In this document: positions 47,272 through 58,326 of the stretch, in pieces
How positions within the stretch are numbered: position 1 is the first letter of the stretch
Layout: each line of letters starts with the position of its first letter
Source of the DNA: Podaxis mareebaensis
Taxonomy: Eukaryota; Basidiomycota; Agaricomycetes; Agaricales; Agaricaceae
Length of the DNA: 64,000 nt
Assembly (NCBI GenBank): GCA_018524725.1
Contig: JAEUWP010000586.1
Coordinates: forward strand, 172,132 to 236,131
Direction of reading: 5' to 3'
The notes under the pieces: generated by a model
What the model saw: only the letters and a program-made list of their open reading frames with translations
Told to the model about the DNA's origin: nothing
Databases searched by the model: none
Translations under genes and position numbers: made by a program

Positions 47272-48945
47272 TCAGATAACGTCGATGTGGCTAACATGTG
47301 TTCTAGAAGCAGCAGCAAAAGTGAGAGCAGGAGCAAAAGTGATAGGGGTCTTGGCAAAAGGAACATTCAAACATACAGGCAATCCTCGCTCATACAGTGA
47401 GTCGAGCCAGAGTTTCCACTCTGCAGGAGCGACATGGCCCGCGGGTGCATGGATATTGACCTTGACCGATTCCAGTCCGCATCCACTATCCGCGGTACGA
47501 GCTCCGGAGTAGGGCCGGGGACTCCGAGTTTCGAATGCAGCGAAGAGTGCGTCGAAGGATAATTTTAGATCAACTTCAAGTTCGAGATGGCGTAGCCGGG
47601 GAAGGACGTCATATCGACCACTGTAGTCGCGTCGATGGAAGAGTTGAATGAGGTTCGTCGCGGTGCTATCCGGCATAGAATCCCAGGCCTTACTGAGGTC
47701 CAGAGCAAGGCGGTGAAGAGTCGGAACAGAACGCAGTAGGCTCTTCAGGTCATCGCGCTGAAAGAGGATACCAGAAGCGTCGAGGGATGCGAGTTTATCT
47801 GAATGCTTCAGAAACGGAATAAGGTTGGGGATGATAGTGGATGAGTATGCGCGAGGACCGAAAGTGTTGTATTTGAGATTGGTGAGGGAGGGGCAATGAA
47901 GAGTCCGGAAGAGGTTGAAAACGTTCTCGTTTGTCGAGTCGTCGGTAACCTCCAAGGTGTGAAGATTGGGAAGGGCAACAGGGTCATATCCGACTGCCAT
48001 TGCACCATTTTCTTCGTCATCGCCCGGACTCTCTACGTTCCGAACGCGTAGAGAGCCTAGATTGGGACATAGCCGCAGGATGGTAATCAGATCATCTAGC
48101 TTCGTCCAAGAAATACGAAGACTAGATATCTTGTTCCATTGCAGACGCAAGGTAGTCGGGTCGACCGCCCACAAGTCGACACTCTCGAGTCGCGGTGCAT
48201 TCGAGAACATAAGCACTTCTGTAGGCGCAAATACCGGATCAACCTCCCCATTGATTGTCAGGTGTCTCAACCTCGCGAAATTCATCGGCGTTCTCAACAA
48301 GTCTCCCCAACCTCCATCCAAAATCCCGAAGAAAAGCGACCCGATCCGGTGTGAATAATCCCCGAACAAGGTCCTGAGCACCCGTTGGCAAGGCTGCCAG
48401 TCCGGCAACAGCTTTTCACTGTGCACCTCATCCACCAGCCTCGTATCATCGTTATGTGTGATATTCACCACGACCGGTAGCTCCTTCGCCATCCTGAACC
48501 AATGTTCCACCCGCCTCACATCCCTCTCACTCGTCTCAAACGTCAAATCAACCCACAAAAACGTCCAAAGCCTTGAATCTCCCTGCGACACCTTCCTCCA
48601 CTGATGGCACACCTGTCCCAACACAACGGGTGATAAATGCTTTCCGAAGCGTTGATACTTGAGCGGCTTGAATTGCGTCAGTTCTGGGATATCGCAGGCC
48701 CAGAGCATAATCTCCGACAGGATCTCGTTGGGGAGACGGAAAATGGGCGAAGCGCTGGCATTAATTACAGTTTTGACTCGAGCGCTAGTTTGCTTAAGTG
48801 CATGGGCGATATCGTCGCATGCTTTGGCGTGGCTTCGGAGGCGCGCCAAGTCGGTCTTGGTGCAATTATACGGCAGATTGGGTACGGTGAGGAAGGGAGT
48901 GAGAGTTTTGAGGAGTTGGTTCATGTACTGATCTTGCCAGGTCAT
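47272..48945 (-). CDS. F-box protein with LRR-like C-terminal region
   Basis: A single exon, 557 aa from the ATG at 48945 (MTWQDQYMNQLLKTLTPFLT). A short coiled segment (NCTKTDLARLRSHAKACDDI) precedes the F-box at about residues 60-120: SPIFRLPNEILSEIMLWACD then VVLGQVCHQWRKVSQGDSRL and WTFLWVDLTF. The remainder has spaced leucine-rich segments (NFARLRHLTINGE, APRLESVDLW, CPNLGSLRVRN, LPNLHTLEVTDD, PSLTNLKYNTFG). F-box proteins link substrates to SCF ubiquitin ligases. This layout is one of a large, rapidly expanding family in Agaricomycetes, and its target is unknown. Being intronless in an intron-rich neighbourhood is unusual here. Confidence 0.85.
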   Translation of the reverse strand: MTWQDQYMNQLLKTLTPFLTVPNLPYNCTKTDLARLRSHAKACDDIAHALKQTSARVKTVINASASPIFRLPNEILSEIMLWACDIPELTQFKPLKYQRFGKHLSPVVLGQVCHQWRKVSQGDSRLWTFLWVDLTFETSERDVRRVEHWFRMAKELPVVVNITHNDDTRLVDEVHSEKLLPDWQPCQRVLRTLFGDYSHRIGSLFFGILDGGWGDLLRTPMNFARLRHLTINGEVDPVFAPTEVLMFSNAPRLESVDLWAVDPTTLRLQWNKISSLRISWTKLDDLITILRLCPNLGSLRVRNVESPGDDEENGAMAVGYDPVALPNLHTLEVTDDSTNENVFNLFRTLHCPSLTNLKYNTFGPRAYSSTIIPNLIPFLKHSDKLASLDASGILFQRDDLKSLLRSVPTLHRLALDLSKAWDSMPDSTATNLIQLFHRRDYSGRYDVLPRLRHLELEVDLKLSFDALFAAFETRSPRPYSGARTADSGCGLESVKVNIHAPAGHVAPAEWKLWLDSLYERGLPVCLNVPFAKTPITFAPALTFAAASRTHVSHIDVI

Positions 48946-50012
48946 CGTAAGAAAATTCCGGAAGAGGTAAATAGCGGGCAAGAATTCCTGTTGCTAAGTC
49001 CAAGGGGTAAAACCTGATTAGGGGGGGCCAAACGCAGGGGGGGGATGGGTGTGGAGGAGGGTAACGTCCACCTTGAGTCGACGCAAGAAGTATATAGCTT
49101 GGGAGGTGTTCGCTCCAAGAGTTTATATGTGCGGGATTATATACACTATCCGCGGGATTCATCAGCTCATGCAACTTTATTAACCGGTACAACAAGACGT
49201 CAATGTGAAGAGGAAGAGGGAGGATCAAAAGTAATTACACACCTAGCCTATCCTGATGCAGCGACACCAAGAAGGCTCGTTTGACACATTGGCGCCTTCC
49301 GATACCCGTGTCGGGACAATGGACTGGCCTGTTTCATCGTCGCATCAGCGGTTCTGTGACGGCCCAAAGCGGTGACGACGGAGGATCCAATCAGGGGATA
49401 GACCCCAGAAGGTGAAGGAGTGAATTGACGTTAATGCGTTTGCCCGAAGTAAAAGCCCATGCCTCGGGTAAGTATGTGATGGCTTGTGATGGCAACGAAA
49501 TGACCCTGAAACGATTTGGTTGGTGTGATGATATTATACCGTGTGGGTCCTCTTCACTCGTTGTGGTTGTGAAGAGTGGGCGTCAATAGGCGCCAATGCT
49601 TTCACCACATATCACATTGTCCGCCAGTCCTAACTGGGTAGTTATTGATAAGGTAGGATCAATGATATGGTGCCCCGGTCAATGGTAGCGACAATCCTTG
49701 TGATAGGTGTTTACCAGGACAAGAGTAGCCTAGAATAGCCCACCTGCGTCCGGAGACATGGACCAGGCTGGGAAAGGTTCAACGTCAGGTGCTCAATTCA
49801 ACCAATCATATTGCAGCCGCCGAAAGTCCGTCCATCTCCGCTCGGGCAGCTAACTAGTCCTTCAGTGCTACGTATATACTAGAAATTTTGGGTGCTGAAC
49901 GACCAGGTTATAGTGTCCGTCCCTTTCAAATGCGAGAACAAGTGGGTATATAACTGGCACAGCCACGTTCATATTCAAGACCTAGACTAGACAGTGGACC
50001 AAACCATCAAAC
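48946..50012. other. Intergenic region
   Basis: About 1.07 kb upstream of the F-box gene and downstream of the PAP2 gene. TATATA-type sequences near 49090 and 49138 could belong to the F-box promoter. No coding frame was recognised. Confidence 0.4.
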
Positions 50013-51757
50013 TCAAGCAGTCTCCGGCGAGCGTTGATAGACATGAGCTGGGGTTTGCATCCGTGGGGAGCTGGTCCCGACATTCGGGGGAGTAGGGACC
50101 GCATATTCGGTAGGAGATGCTTCCTTTCTTTCAATGTCCCCTGACCGTTCTTGGACAGGTTCGCCATGAGCATCCTTTCTCCAAATCTCCTCGAGCGAAC
50201 CAGGGTGGGGACGAAGCACCGTTCCTTCTAACTCATACTCTTCATCACCCGTGTGACCGTATACGTTGCTGCCATGGGACTGCGAAGGAGCTGACGCGCC
50301 AGCGAATGGGTAGGCGCTGGTACTGGTTGTATGAGCATGTGTTGGGAGCCCCTCTTCGTCCTCCCTTTTGATGCGAGGAGAGTACGGCCGATGGGAGTAC
50401 TCAGATTCGAGGGGTGGATAGTATTGGCGGTAAGAGAAGTAAGCCATAATAGTGCCGAGAAGCGAACCGACGAGGACATCTTGCCAATGATCTGTTTTTT
50501 TGGGGTCAGTTTAGGAAAGCAAACATGATACACTATTCCTTACGGCGGTAATCCATAGTACGGGAAATGGCAACTAACGCAGCAGCGGAGAAAGGCGCTA
50601 GGGCCAACCATGCTTTACTCTGCAGCCGGTGAATAGGCCGTAAATTGGGATGATAACTTTACACACCGTATGTCCTCGTTTATCGAATAAATGCATTTTA
50701 CCTGCGAGGTAAAAGGACAGGAATCCCAATCCGGCGAACGACACTACAAAAGATTCAGTACAGTTGCAGATATGAATGTAAGAAGATGCACATACTACTG
50801 GAATGACCAGATGGGAAACTACGGAAGCCATCTCTGAGGATACCGTTGTCTGGTTGGGTACAGATCGTCCAGTTTGACAAACCAAAGACGGGATCAACGA
50901 CGCCAGCGGGAGGCTGGCAACGATCGACAATATCTATGATCAACAATACCAGTCTAGCGATTGAAAAACCAACGATTCGGGAGGATATAACCTACCAGGG
51001 CGAGGTCGTCCCACGGTAATTTTCACAAATTGCGTGACTGAACCCGTGAGTGCCAGTCCGAAAACCACTAATTAAAAATGATCAACCGCAGCACTTCAAC
51101 GTAAACATACGGAGCACGCACATCCGAGGGTTGCTGCGGAGAGGAAGCAAGAAGAGAAACTATTCTTAACTTTTGGTCGTGTGCCAAACGAGTTTACGAC
51201 GTACAGTTATGGAGATCCCACCACGAGCGTACGGTGATGAAGTTGGCAATGACCTGGAAGAGTAAGGGGGCGGCAAAACATATTATGTACAAGGCGGCGT
51301 TCTGCGTATGGGAGCATGGATGAGAAAGGGTATCAGAACACCCGAAGGGCGAGGGGCTCTTACGGGAACACGTTCGTGTTCTGCATAGCTAGAACATCGT
51401 TGGGTAACGGGATAAGCCTGGTAAAACGAACTTCAGACGTACGGATGGCGCAGTCTGCGGAGTCCTATGGTGAATGGATGTCCAAAGCGAACAAAGGGGC
51501 CGACGTACGATGTATCCTCCAATGAAAACACCCTCCGATATCCCTCGACTTTGTCGAGCGAGAAGAAGATGGCACTTCAGGGATCAAGAGGTTAGTCTAT
51601 TAAGCATGTGGTCTTGACAAGCGTGCACATACCCCAGGCCAATGGTTATGATCCTTCACACTTATGAGCGGAAAGTGTCGTGTGACAGATGGACGGACTA
51701 GACCCACCAATCGGGAGCATAAGAGAACAAAAGTTTTCTCCGTCGAGCCGGAGACAT
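50013..51757 (-). CDS. PAP2 / lipid phosphate phosphatase (Dpp1/Lpp1-like)
   Basis: Start at 51757 (MSPARRRKLLFSYAPDWIIT) after joining several very short exons. The chain runs ...DW-IITIGLGAIFFSLDKVEG, then RRVFSLEDTSLRHPYAEHER, then NAALYIICFAAPLLFQVIAN. The three PAP2 signature motifs are complete: K-x6-RP in VKITVGRPRPD, the central PSGHS in FRSFPSGHSS, and SR-x5-H-x3-D in SRTMDYRHHWQDV. About six membrane helices are expected. The enzyme should dephosphorylate phosphatidate, lysophosphatidate or diacylglycerol pyrophosphate at an ER, vacuolar or plasma membrane. The C-terminal 140 residues (after MAYFSYRQYYPPLESEY) are a hydrophilic, disordered cytosolic tail with PTPP and acidic motifs, larger than in yeast Dpp1. 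Confidence 0.9.
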
Positions 51758-52212
51758 AGGAGGCCGACTCCTGGCACGTTGGTTGGAGGGTCTAAGGCCA
51801 AAGGACTTCATTCCGAAGGTGGACGAGTCGTGGTGAGGATGAGAGGAAAGGGAGGCAGTGTCACGTATTTGCGCGTAAGACCTCATGAAGTAAGCCTTTT
51901 TGTATACTCTTCAGGTGCGAGGCAACTCTTGGAGCCTTGGCGGCTTGGTTGTGTGCCAAGTCTGCTGTCTGGAACGGGACTAAGGACACGAAAAAAGGTT
52001 AGTTGGTTGCCCGGTATGAAGGAGAAGAACAACGTGCTCTGATTGCGGCTGATTCCCTCGCTGTAACTGCCACTGTCCCATGCCTTCCACCACACCCGTT
52101 TCATCCTTTTGAAGGCCAAGATCTTCGCTGCTGACTAATCCGTTGCACTATTATTATTCGTGTGCTATCTGCCAGATTAGATGTGTACCATTCCTTTCTT
52201 GCTCCGTCCTTC
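51758..52212. promoter_or_regulatory. Divergent promoter region, PAP2 to PPP4R2
   Basis: 455 bp between two start codons on opposite strands. It contains both promoters. Further in-frame methionines exist upstream of the PAP2 start, so its N-terminus could be longer. Confidence 0.4.
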
Positions 52213-53396
52213 ATGGCTTCAACCACTTTTGAATGGAAACCAGGCAAGACTACTTGTCCACCCCATCGGAATGTTGCTAAAAGTCTGCAGAATACCAGGT
52301 GATGCTGGAAAATATCGCCTCAACAGATATAGTAGAGTTTGCCTTGGCTTCCCTGGAGAGTCTCCACAGCAGCTCATGTAAACGTGTTTAGGAATGAATG
52401 GACGCTCATACGTGATGCTGTGAAGCACAAAATTGAAGAGGTCCTTTGTTCTTGAAATCTCCACACTGGAAGATAAATACTGAACGCGTTTTGTAGAACA
52501 TCGAGTTGTTCTTGACGACGACAAAGTCGAGCACACCACCTCCACATTTTGCCCAAATTCAAACACAAAATGGCGGCCTCAAGATTGCGCCATTTCCGCC
52601 TCACAGAACGCTTCGCGTACATCTCAATGAGAAACCAGTCAGCTACATGAAGCCGGAAGAAGCACATGAGGCCAAGAAACCCATATTTGATCAGCTAGAC
52701 ACCTTCGACTCGTGGGTCTCCCCTGTCCTCTCCTTCTACCGTGTCTTATCGCACCAATATCTCAGAGCGCCATTCTCCATCCAGCGTCTTTGTGAACTCT
52801 GTGTCAAACCCAAAGATCACTACAATTCGGTCGGGAAATATCTCCGTGCTGTCGAAAAATCCATCCTCGTAACCTCCACTTGGGACAGCTTCCCTCCTCT
52901 CACGGAACAAGAAAAAGACTCTTTTGGACGGGGCGCAACAGTCCTCGGTTCAACGCGTCAATCCGCTCCCGCAACGCCCCTCTTTTCCCCCATCCCTTTC
53001 CTCCACGAAGATGCTCGTAGATCACAGTCGCGTAGCCCACCGCCATCACCATTGTCGTTGCCCGCTATCGGGTCTATCAGTGATGGTCATGTACAAGCGT
53101 TGGAGACTAAGGCGCTGGGGCTGGTTGATGAGATGGATGACCCTGGGCCTGGACATCTGAGTGACCATCCTACTCCAATCAGCGCAGTTACCGAGCTTGG
53201 CGGGGAGCACTATAATCCCTCTTCTGTCTCTACACCTGCCTCTACCCCTTCTTCTGTGGTCAATCAATCTGCTCCTACTGCTAGCACATCGCGCCCACTT
53301 TTCGGAAGTTTGGATCAGAGATTTGTTAGGTCTGGGCTAATGGGTCCAGCATCGGATACGATGATGGTAGACGATGATAAAGAAAATACACAGTAG
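52213..53396 (+). CDS. ppp4r2: PPP4R2-type regulatory subunit of protein phosphatase 4
   Basis: Four exons (52213-52243, 52291-52336, 52392-52440 and 52497-53396) give 341 aa. The start is MASTTFEWKPEYQVMLENIA. The first intron uses a GC donor (CAG|GCAAGA) and the second a GTTTGC donor. Only these choices keep the frame into STDIVENEWTLIRDAVKHKI and ELFLTTTKSSTPPPHFA. The PPP4R2 core contains FDSWVSPVLSFYRVLSHQY, APFSIQRLCELCVKPKDHYN, and KYLRAVEKSILVTSTWD. The C-terminal half is Ser/Pro-rich and ends in an acidic tail (MMVDDDKENTQ). The family binds the PP4 catalytic subunit and targets it, among others, to DNA-damage and centrosomal substrates. That role is inferred here from family knowledge. 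Confidence 0.85.
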
Positions 53397-53750
53397 TAGC
53401 GGTTCGTTTACCTCCTACTTTGCACGATTAATTATGGCTCACTCCTTTGTTAGTGTTACATATTACAATACCTTTGTTACTACAGATTTTATCAACTACA
53501 TCACGATCAAAGACTAGTAACATCGAAGGCTGCTCGTTGCAATGTGCAGATACCATCCACTAGCATGGCCACCCCAACCTTGTGTGACGAAGCCGTAAAC
53601 AGCCACCAGAGGTTGGCACAATTGAAGCATAGGGTTGACAACCTATGCCATCATTACGCTATTTTTGAGTCTGCCCACTGGGAAGACATTTTTTGCAGCA
53701 GGCATAACAGCCGGGAGAACGGAGGAAGTGAAGGAGCCGCAGGTAAGGAA

Positions 53751-54487
53751 TCAAGTGTAATCTCGTTTTATTTTCTCCAGCATCGCATTCATCCGCAACT
53801 TCATGTCGGGCTGACCCCTTCCCCTTGTCGGTGCAGCGCCTCCACGGCCACCCCTGGAGGATCCTCGGCTTCGGGTTTGGTCATTACGACGTCGTTTAGG
53901 GGGATCCGATTTGTAGGTGTGCAATGAAGATTTCGAGTACGCTTTTTGGAAAAGATCCCGCAGGGAAGGCTTATCATCGTCCTTGCCCATATGTCTGGCG
54001 TTATTTTTGTCGTGAGGTGTCAGATGTGATTTATTATCATGTTTTCGTGTTCTGGGCGGCAGGGATTTCGGCGAGCGTGGGGGCGGGACATCCCCGATAT
54101 CGCCTCCGGCATTGTCGGCTTCACCATTCGAGACAGTATCGGAATCTTGGTCGAGGGATGCATGGCTCGTAGAACCAGAGTCAGAATGACTGGAACCTCC
54201 ACTGCCTTTGTCATCTTCATCGCCATTGTCGTGCCGTCCTCCATCGTTCTCCGCCCCTTGCGGCTGAATTCCGGAACGCAGAGACACGATACCCTCTCTT
54301 CTCTTTTGTGCCTTCCATTTGCTCTTAATCTTGGCTGTCTCAACCCATGCCTTTTTCAACTTTTTCGCTGGAGATGGATGGAAATTAGAAGAACGTTTAA
54401 TAAGAATAAAGACCCGAAACTACCTCTGTTGGCTGGATAATGCTGGAAGGTCGGCGGCCCTTTACGCTTCCGGACAGTGTCAGGCAT
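53751..54487 (-). CDS. Basic nuclear/nucleolar-type protein, unknown function
   Basis: Two exons, 54424-54487 and 53751-54367, 226 aa, starting MPDTVRKRKGPPTFQHYPAN. The N-terminal helix is strongly basic (KKLKKAWVETAKIKSKWKAQ then KRREG). A Ser/Asp/Gly-rich acidic linker follows, then a second conserved-looking block (KPSLRDLFQKAYSKSSLHTY), a basic and RGG-like region (RGSSRGGRGGAAPTRGRGQ) and a terminal helix (DMKLRMNAMLEKIKRDYT). RGG repeats and basic helices suggest RNA binding, possibly in ribosome assembly. That is inference, as I cannot name the family. It is transcribed divergently from eIF1, 167 bp apart. Confidence 0.7.
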
Positions 54488-54654
54488 GGGAGAAGAGAGC
54501 AGCCGAGAAGAGGAGCAAGAGCTGTGCGCTTACATAATAAGTTGATAGGCAGACTCCGCAAAGAAAGAGTCATCAACAAGAAGACTCACTCTTCCCCTCT
54601 GCTTATATCAACCCCAACTCTCTTCCTTTCTCCCATCTTCATTCCCATCCTCGC

Positions 54655-55166
54655 ATGAGCGTGCAGAACCTCAACACTTTCGGTAAGCATAACCTTGCTG
54701 CTCGTCTTCGCTAGCGCACTGACCACCCACCCCAGATCCCTTTGCAGACGAAGGCGATCCTCTCGCTGATACCCAGAACGTTGGATCACAAGCCGATTAC
54801 ATCCACATCCGTATCCAGCAGAGGAATGGACGGAAGACTTTGACCACCTTGCAAGGCCTGCCTAAGCGTATGTACCTTGTGTTTCACCCTGATCCCAGCC
54901 ACCACGCTAACACCGTGTGACAGAATATGACCCCAAGAAGTTGCTCAAGGCATTCAAGAAGGTAACGTCGTCCCTCCCCTTTGCATACCCCCGTACATAA
55001 CCGCTCACACGGTATCTAACAGGAATTCGCTTGCAACGGAACCCTCGTTGATGACGAAAAGATGGGTCAAGTCATCCAGCTCCAGGGAGATCAGCGTGCC
55101 AAGATCTCTACCTTCCTGACCGAAAATGGGATTGAGAAATCTACTATCAAGGTTCACGGTTTCTAA
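54655..55166 (+). CDS. SUI1: Translation initiation factor eIF1 (SUI1)
   Basis: Four exons (54655-54682, 54736-54867, 54924-54961 and 55023-55166) give 113 aa, the standard eIF1 length. Sequence: MSVQNLNTF, then DPFADEGDP, YIHIRIQQRNGRKTLTTLQG, LPKQYDPKKLLKAFKKEFAC, NGTLVDDEKMGQVIQLQGDQ and ISTFLTENGIEKSTIKVHGF. eIF1 binds the 40S platform near the P site and enforces start-codon selection. The start codon lies in CGCATGA, a weak context, as is usual for eIF1 genes that autoregulate through poor context. That regulation is inference here. Confidence 0.95.
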
Positions 55167-55488
55167 GCTCGATCTCTGCAGGACAATAACAGGGGACCGT
55201 ACGCGCCGCATTCTCGAGGAATAACTCACGATTTACACCATTTTCGTATTTTATTTCCTCTACTATCTGTCAATTTTCAATGTTTACAATGTAGCCTACG
55301 GACACCTGGTTTTGCTTTCATCATCCCTACCTTCTATACGTCTTTCTGTGTGTATGTCTTAATCTCAGTTACATGTCATATACGATTGATTCGATGAAAC
55401 ACGCCCCTCGGCTGTAAGGCATTGAGAGAAAAAGTAAACATGTTGGTATCTATCTACAAGCAAATCCACTCAACTGCAGCATGTCCGA
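55167..55488. other. Convergent 3' region between eIF1 and SNRNP27
   Basis: 322 bp between two facing stop codons, expected to hold both 3' UTRs. No coding frame or RNA structure was noticed. Confidence 0.45.
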
Positions 55489-56393
55489 TTATTTGATCTT
55501 GTCTAGTGGCCTGTTGAATCCGCCACGCCTGTGAAGATGTCAGTCGTCGTGCCGCAAGATCTTTGAGTAATACATGTACCTGTTCATGTACTGACGCCAT
55601 GTTCTCACCTTCTTGATGTTTACACCACCTTCTTGGTTACCGATGACATGTTTGCCCTGCAATAGCATTAGAAGATGTCCAACCACTACTAATGCTGCTC
55701 ACTTTTGTCGACCCGAAACCAGTCACTCCCATCATGGCCATCATGGCAGCATCATCTTCGGTAGTAACATCCATTTCCTCGCCCTCTTCTTGCTCGTCGA
55801 TGGCTGGGCTGGGCTCTAACTTGCTACTACTAGGTTGCGATTTGGTGGAATCTATAATTCTCGTCAGAACTCGTGACAATGAGACATGACATGATTAGAC
55901 GTACTAATTGGTGGTGGTGGTGGTTGTGAAGCGACGGAAGTGCTACGGCCGTCGACTTCAGAAGGGTGACTGGAAGGATCCTTCGGTTCTTCTCTACGTC
56001 CTTCATCTCTTCTGTCGGCACGAGGATACTCACGCTCGTCTCTTCGTCGGTCATCCCTTCCACCATCTCTCCTGTCTCTATCCCTATCCTTCTCACGTTC
56101 ACGTTCACGGTCTCTCCTATCGTCATCTCTCCGGTAGTCTCTCCTGTCTGCAGAAGGTCAATTCCCAGTCAGCATAATGTTGCGATTTGGGCATAAGTCG
56201 ACGCACCTCGTTTATCTCTGTTTCCTCGACGTGGACTACGCGACCGACTTGGCCTCTTCCTTGGCTCATCCCTGTATCCTCCCCGTTCCCGTTCGCCACC
56301 TCGTCCTCCACCACGAGAGTAACGATCCCTATCTCTGTCCCTGTCATCCCTCTCCCAATCTCTTTCATGACGACGATGATCGCGGGACGACAT
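55489..56393 (-). CDS. snrnp27: U4/U6.U5 tri-snRNP 27-kDa protein (SNRNP27)
   Basis: Start at 56393 (MSSRDHRRHERDWERDDRDR) and stop at 55489. The N-terminal half is an Arg/Asp/Ser-rich RS-like domain, typical of splicing factors. The conserved C-terminal module reads MMAMMGVTGFGSTK, GKHVIGNQEGGVNIKK, VRTWRQYMNR and GGFNRPLDKIK, matching the diagnostic RQYMNRxGGFNRPLD end of SNRNP27. The protein sits in the activated spliceosome near the 5' splice site. An acidic linker (EEGEEMDVTTEDDA) precedes the conserved block. It is divergent from the mitochondrial RRM gene, with 147 bp between starts. Confidence 0.9.
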
Positions 56394-56540
56394 GAGACCT
56401 CCCTAGTCGAAAGTCCAAGCGATTGAGGCACGGTACCCAAAGAAAGTAAGAAGATGAATTTGCGGTCGGAGGGGTGTGTGTGACATGGCGAAGCGTGACG
56501 GGAACAGCAATGACGAATGTGACCGAAATTTCGTTCTCGA

Positions 56541-57395
56541 ATGAATTCGTCGGCTGTGTTGAGGCAGGTTGCAAAGGTTGCAAAGGCTGCGAGACCACGG
56601 AGAGGTGAGTATACTACTCAGAATTAGTAATAACCTGTTGCTGAACAAGGTGGGCAGATGTCTTAAAGGAGGCGCGCCAGATTATATTGACTAACGTTCC
56701 CCGGACTGCGACTCCTGCAGATGTTCGGAGAGAGATTAACAAGGCGGGAGTGAGAGGCGTTTCTGACAGTACGTCTTGATTTTGTGTCATACAAAACTAT
56801 TACTTATATATAATCACAGTCGCTATGGACTACGAATTCTTCAAACCTGCAGAACGCGCCATTCTGACCCTTGTATCCTCCGAATACCTCAAATCCAATC
56901 TCACCGCTCTCAGAAATCTAACCATCTCTGGCATTCCAATATCGTCCGACGCCTATGTAGCAGAGGTACACAAACGGCCGAGGATGAGAGGGCATGAGGG
57001 GCGGTTACAAGCGGCAGAGAGGGGGGCGTTGATTGGCCATGGCCCGAATGCTGGGATTGTGAATAACGAGCTGACTGTGACGATGGCTGGATTGCCTGCG
57101 AGGACGAGCGTGGATGATTTGGCGTCTGTGCTGAAGGACTTTGAGGTTGCGCAGTCGAAAAAGGGGTTGCCGCAGATCGTGAAGTTACCATTGTGAGTTC
57201 CAGCCTTGTATTCGTGTATGTTGGGACTTGATTGATGGGTTCTTCAGACCGCCGGGCACGTTCTCGATGACTTCAAGGTTTCTCGTGACCTTGGTTTCGG
57301 TGGCGGAAGCGCATCGTCTTGTGCGGAAACTGCATGCGTCGTATTTAAGAGTGTATGGGGAGGAAAGCCTAATATCAGCCAAGATCATCAATTAA
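56541..57395 (+). CDS. RRM-type protein with mitochondrial-like presequence
   Basis: Four exons (56541-56604, 56658-56768, 56820-57192 and 57248-57395) give 231 aa. The N-terminus [20 protein letters not shown] lacks acidic residues and is amphipathic, a plausible mitochondrial targeting peptide. [20 protein letters not shown] follows, with the beta1-alpha1 pattern of an RNA-recognition motif. A conserved-looking middle comes next ([37 protein letters not shown]), then a second half-RRM-like segment ([20 protein letters not shown]) and a C-terminal [20 protein letters not shown] helix. It resembles fungal mitochondrial RNA-binding proteins, with substrate unknown. Only 90 bp separate its stop from the CBP20 stop on the other strand. 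Confidence 0.7.
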
Positions 57396-57485
57396 TGTTT
57401 CTTCCATGGTTTCATAGTCCGGGGTTTGAATAATAATAGTATCAGGAACAACACACAGCGAGTACAGAACGAAAAGCTAACAAAA

Positions 57486-58326
57486 CTACATCCGGTTGTT
57501 GTCCATGTCTTCTTCTGTCCGTGTTCGCTGACCCTGTGACGTATGTTAGCGAATAATGAAAGTGCACAGACGGGTTCACTGACCAGTCTTGTGTTGTCGC
57601 CTTCGTCCGCTGGCGAACGCCCACGTTTGAGTGTGTCCCCGCGCTGAGAACCACCCTGCTCTTTCCAATCTCCACCTCCACCAGCAACGGCTCCAGGCCC
57701 ATCCTGGGCGTCTGCATATCGTTCCTCGACCTCCCTCCGTCTCTCGATCTCGTGTTTCTGGGCCTGGGCACCCCAACCTCCACGACCGGGGTCATAGTCT
57801 TGTCTGTGTTCATCGCGGACCTGACCCCCGCTCTTTCCGCGACCGAACTGACGGCCTTCTTTATAGCCCAAGTCCAGGTCGCAACGGATGATGCGCTCAT
57901 CGAGTTTTGTTCCGCTCACGTATTTCATGCTTGCGAGTGCTTCTGCGTGTGTGTAATATTCTACGAAACAGAAGCCACATGGTGTCCTATGCAGGCTTTA
58001 GACAAGAATTCCAGTTAACGAAGCGGCAGTATAGCGTACCGAGTATTCCTGTCCAAACCCATAATAATCCGCTTGATGCCTCCTCCATCCTCTGGGTTAG
58101 CGCACTTGGTGAAAAGCTCATATATCTGCTCCTCTGTGGTATAAAAACTCAGGTTACCAATCTACCACGAGTTCAGTACACCCTGCTGAAACCTCAATGA
58201 GGACAGAGAACCTACGTAGAGAGTAGTCGACTTGGATAGAAGTTCAGCCTGTTTTGAGCGGTCAACGCGTGCCTGAGAGTCCTTATAGTTTGAGGGTTGG
58301 TCGAGGGGAGAAACCACATGCGCCAT
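57486..58326 (-). CDS. CBC2: Nuclear cap-binding protein subunit 2 (CBP20)
   Basis: Start at 58326 ([20 protein letters not shown]) with four exons. The single RRM has RNP2 (LYIGNLSF), [20 protein letters not shown] then [15 protein letters not shown], and RNP1 ([20 protein letters not shown]). The diagnostic C-terminal extension follows: [20 protein letters not shown] then [20 protein letters not shown]. The cap-stacking tyrosines (YKDSQ at the N-terminus and the RRM Tyr) are visible. The last exon adds [16 protein letters not shown] after a 48-nt-scale intron. CBP20 with CBP80 binds the m7G cap co-transcriptionally. The tail is longer than in animals (Gly/Arg/Glu-rich), which is common in fungi. 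Confidence 0.93.

Noticed and set aside
49080..49150. TATATA sequences as the F-box promoter
   Set aside because: Several A/T-rich words lie at different distances (about 140-195 bp) from the start, and none can be preferred.
52320..52395. Apparent frameshift in PPP4R2 between STDIV and NEWTLIRD
   Set aside because: A 55-nt intron with donor GTTTGC and acceptor TTTAG (52337-52391) restores the frame exactly and gives a normal PPP4R2 N-terminus.
53564..53745. Short plus-strand frame starting MATPTLCDEAVNSHQRLAQL
   Set aside because: About 60 codons, running into sequence antisense to a well-supported minus-strand gene, with no good continuation exon. Probably chance or 3' UTR sequence.
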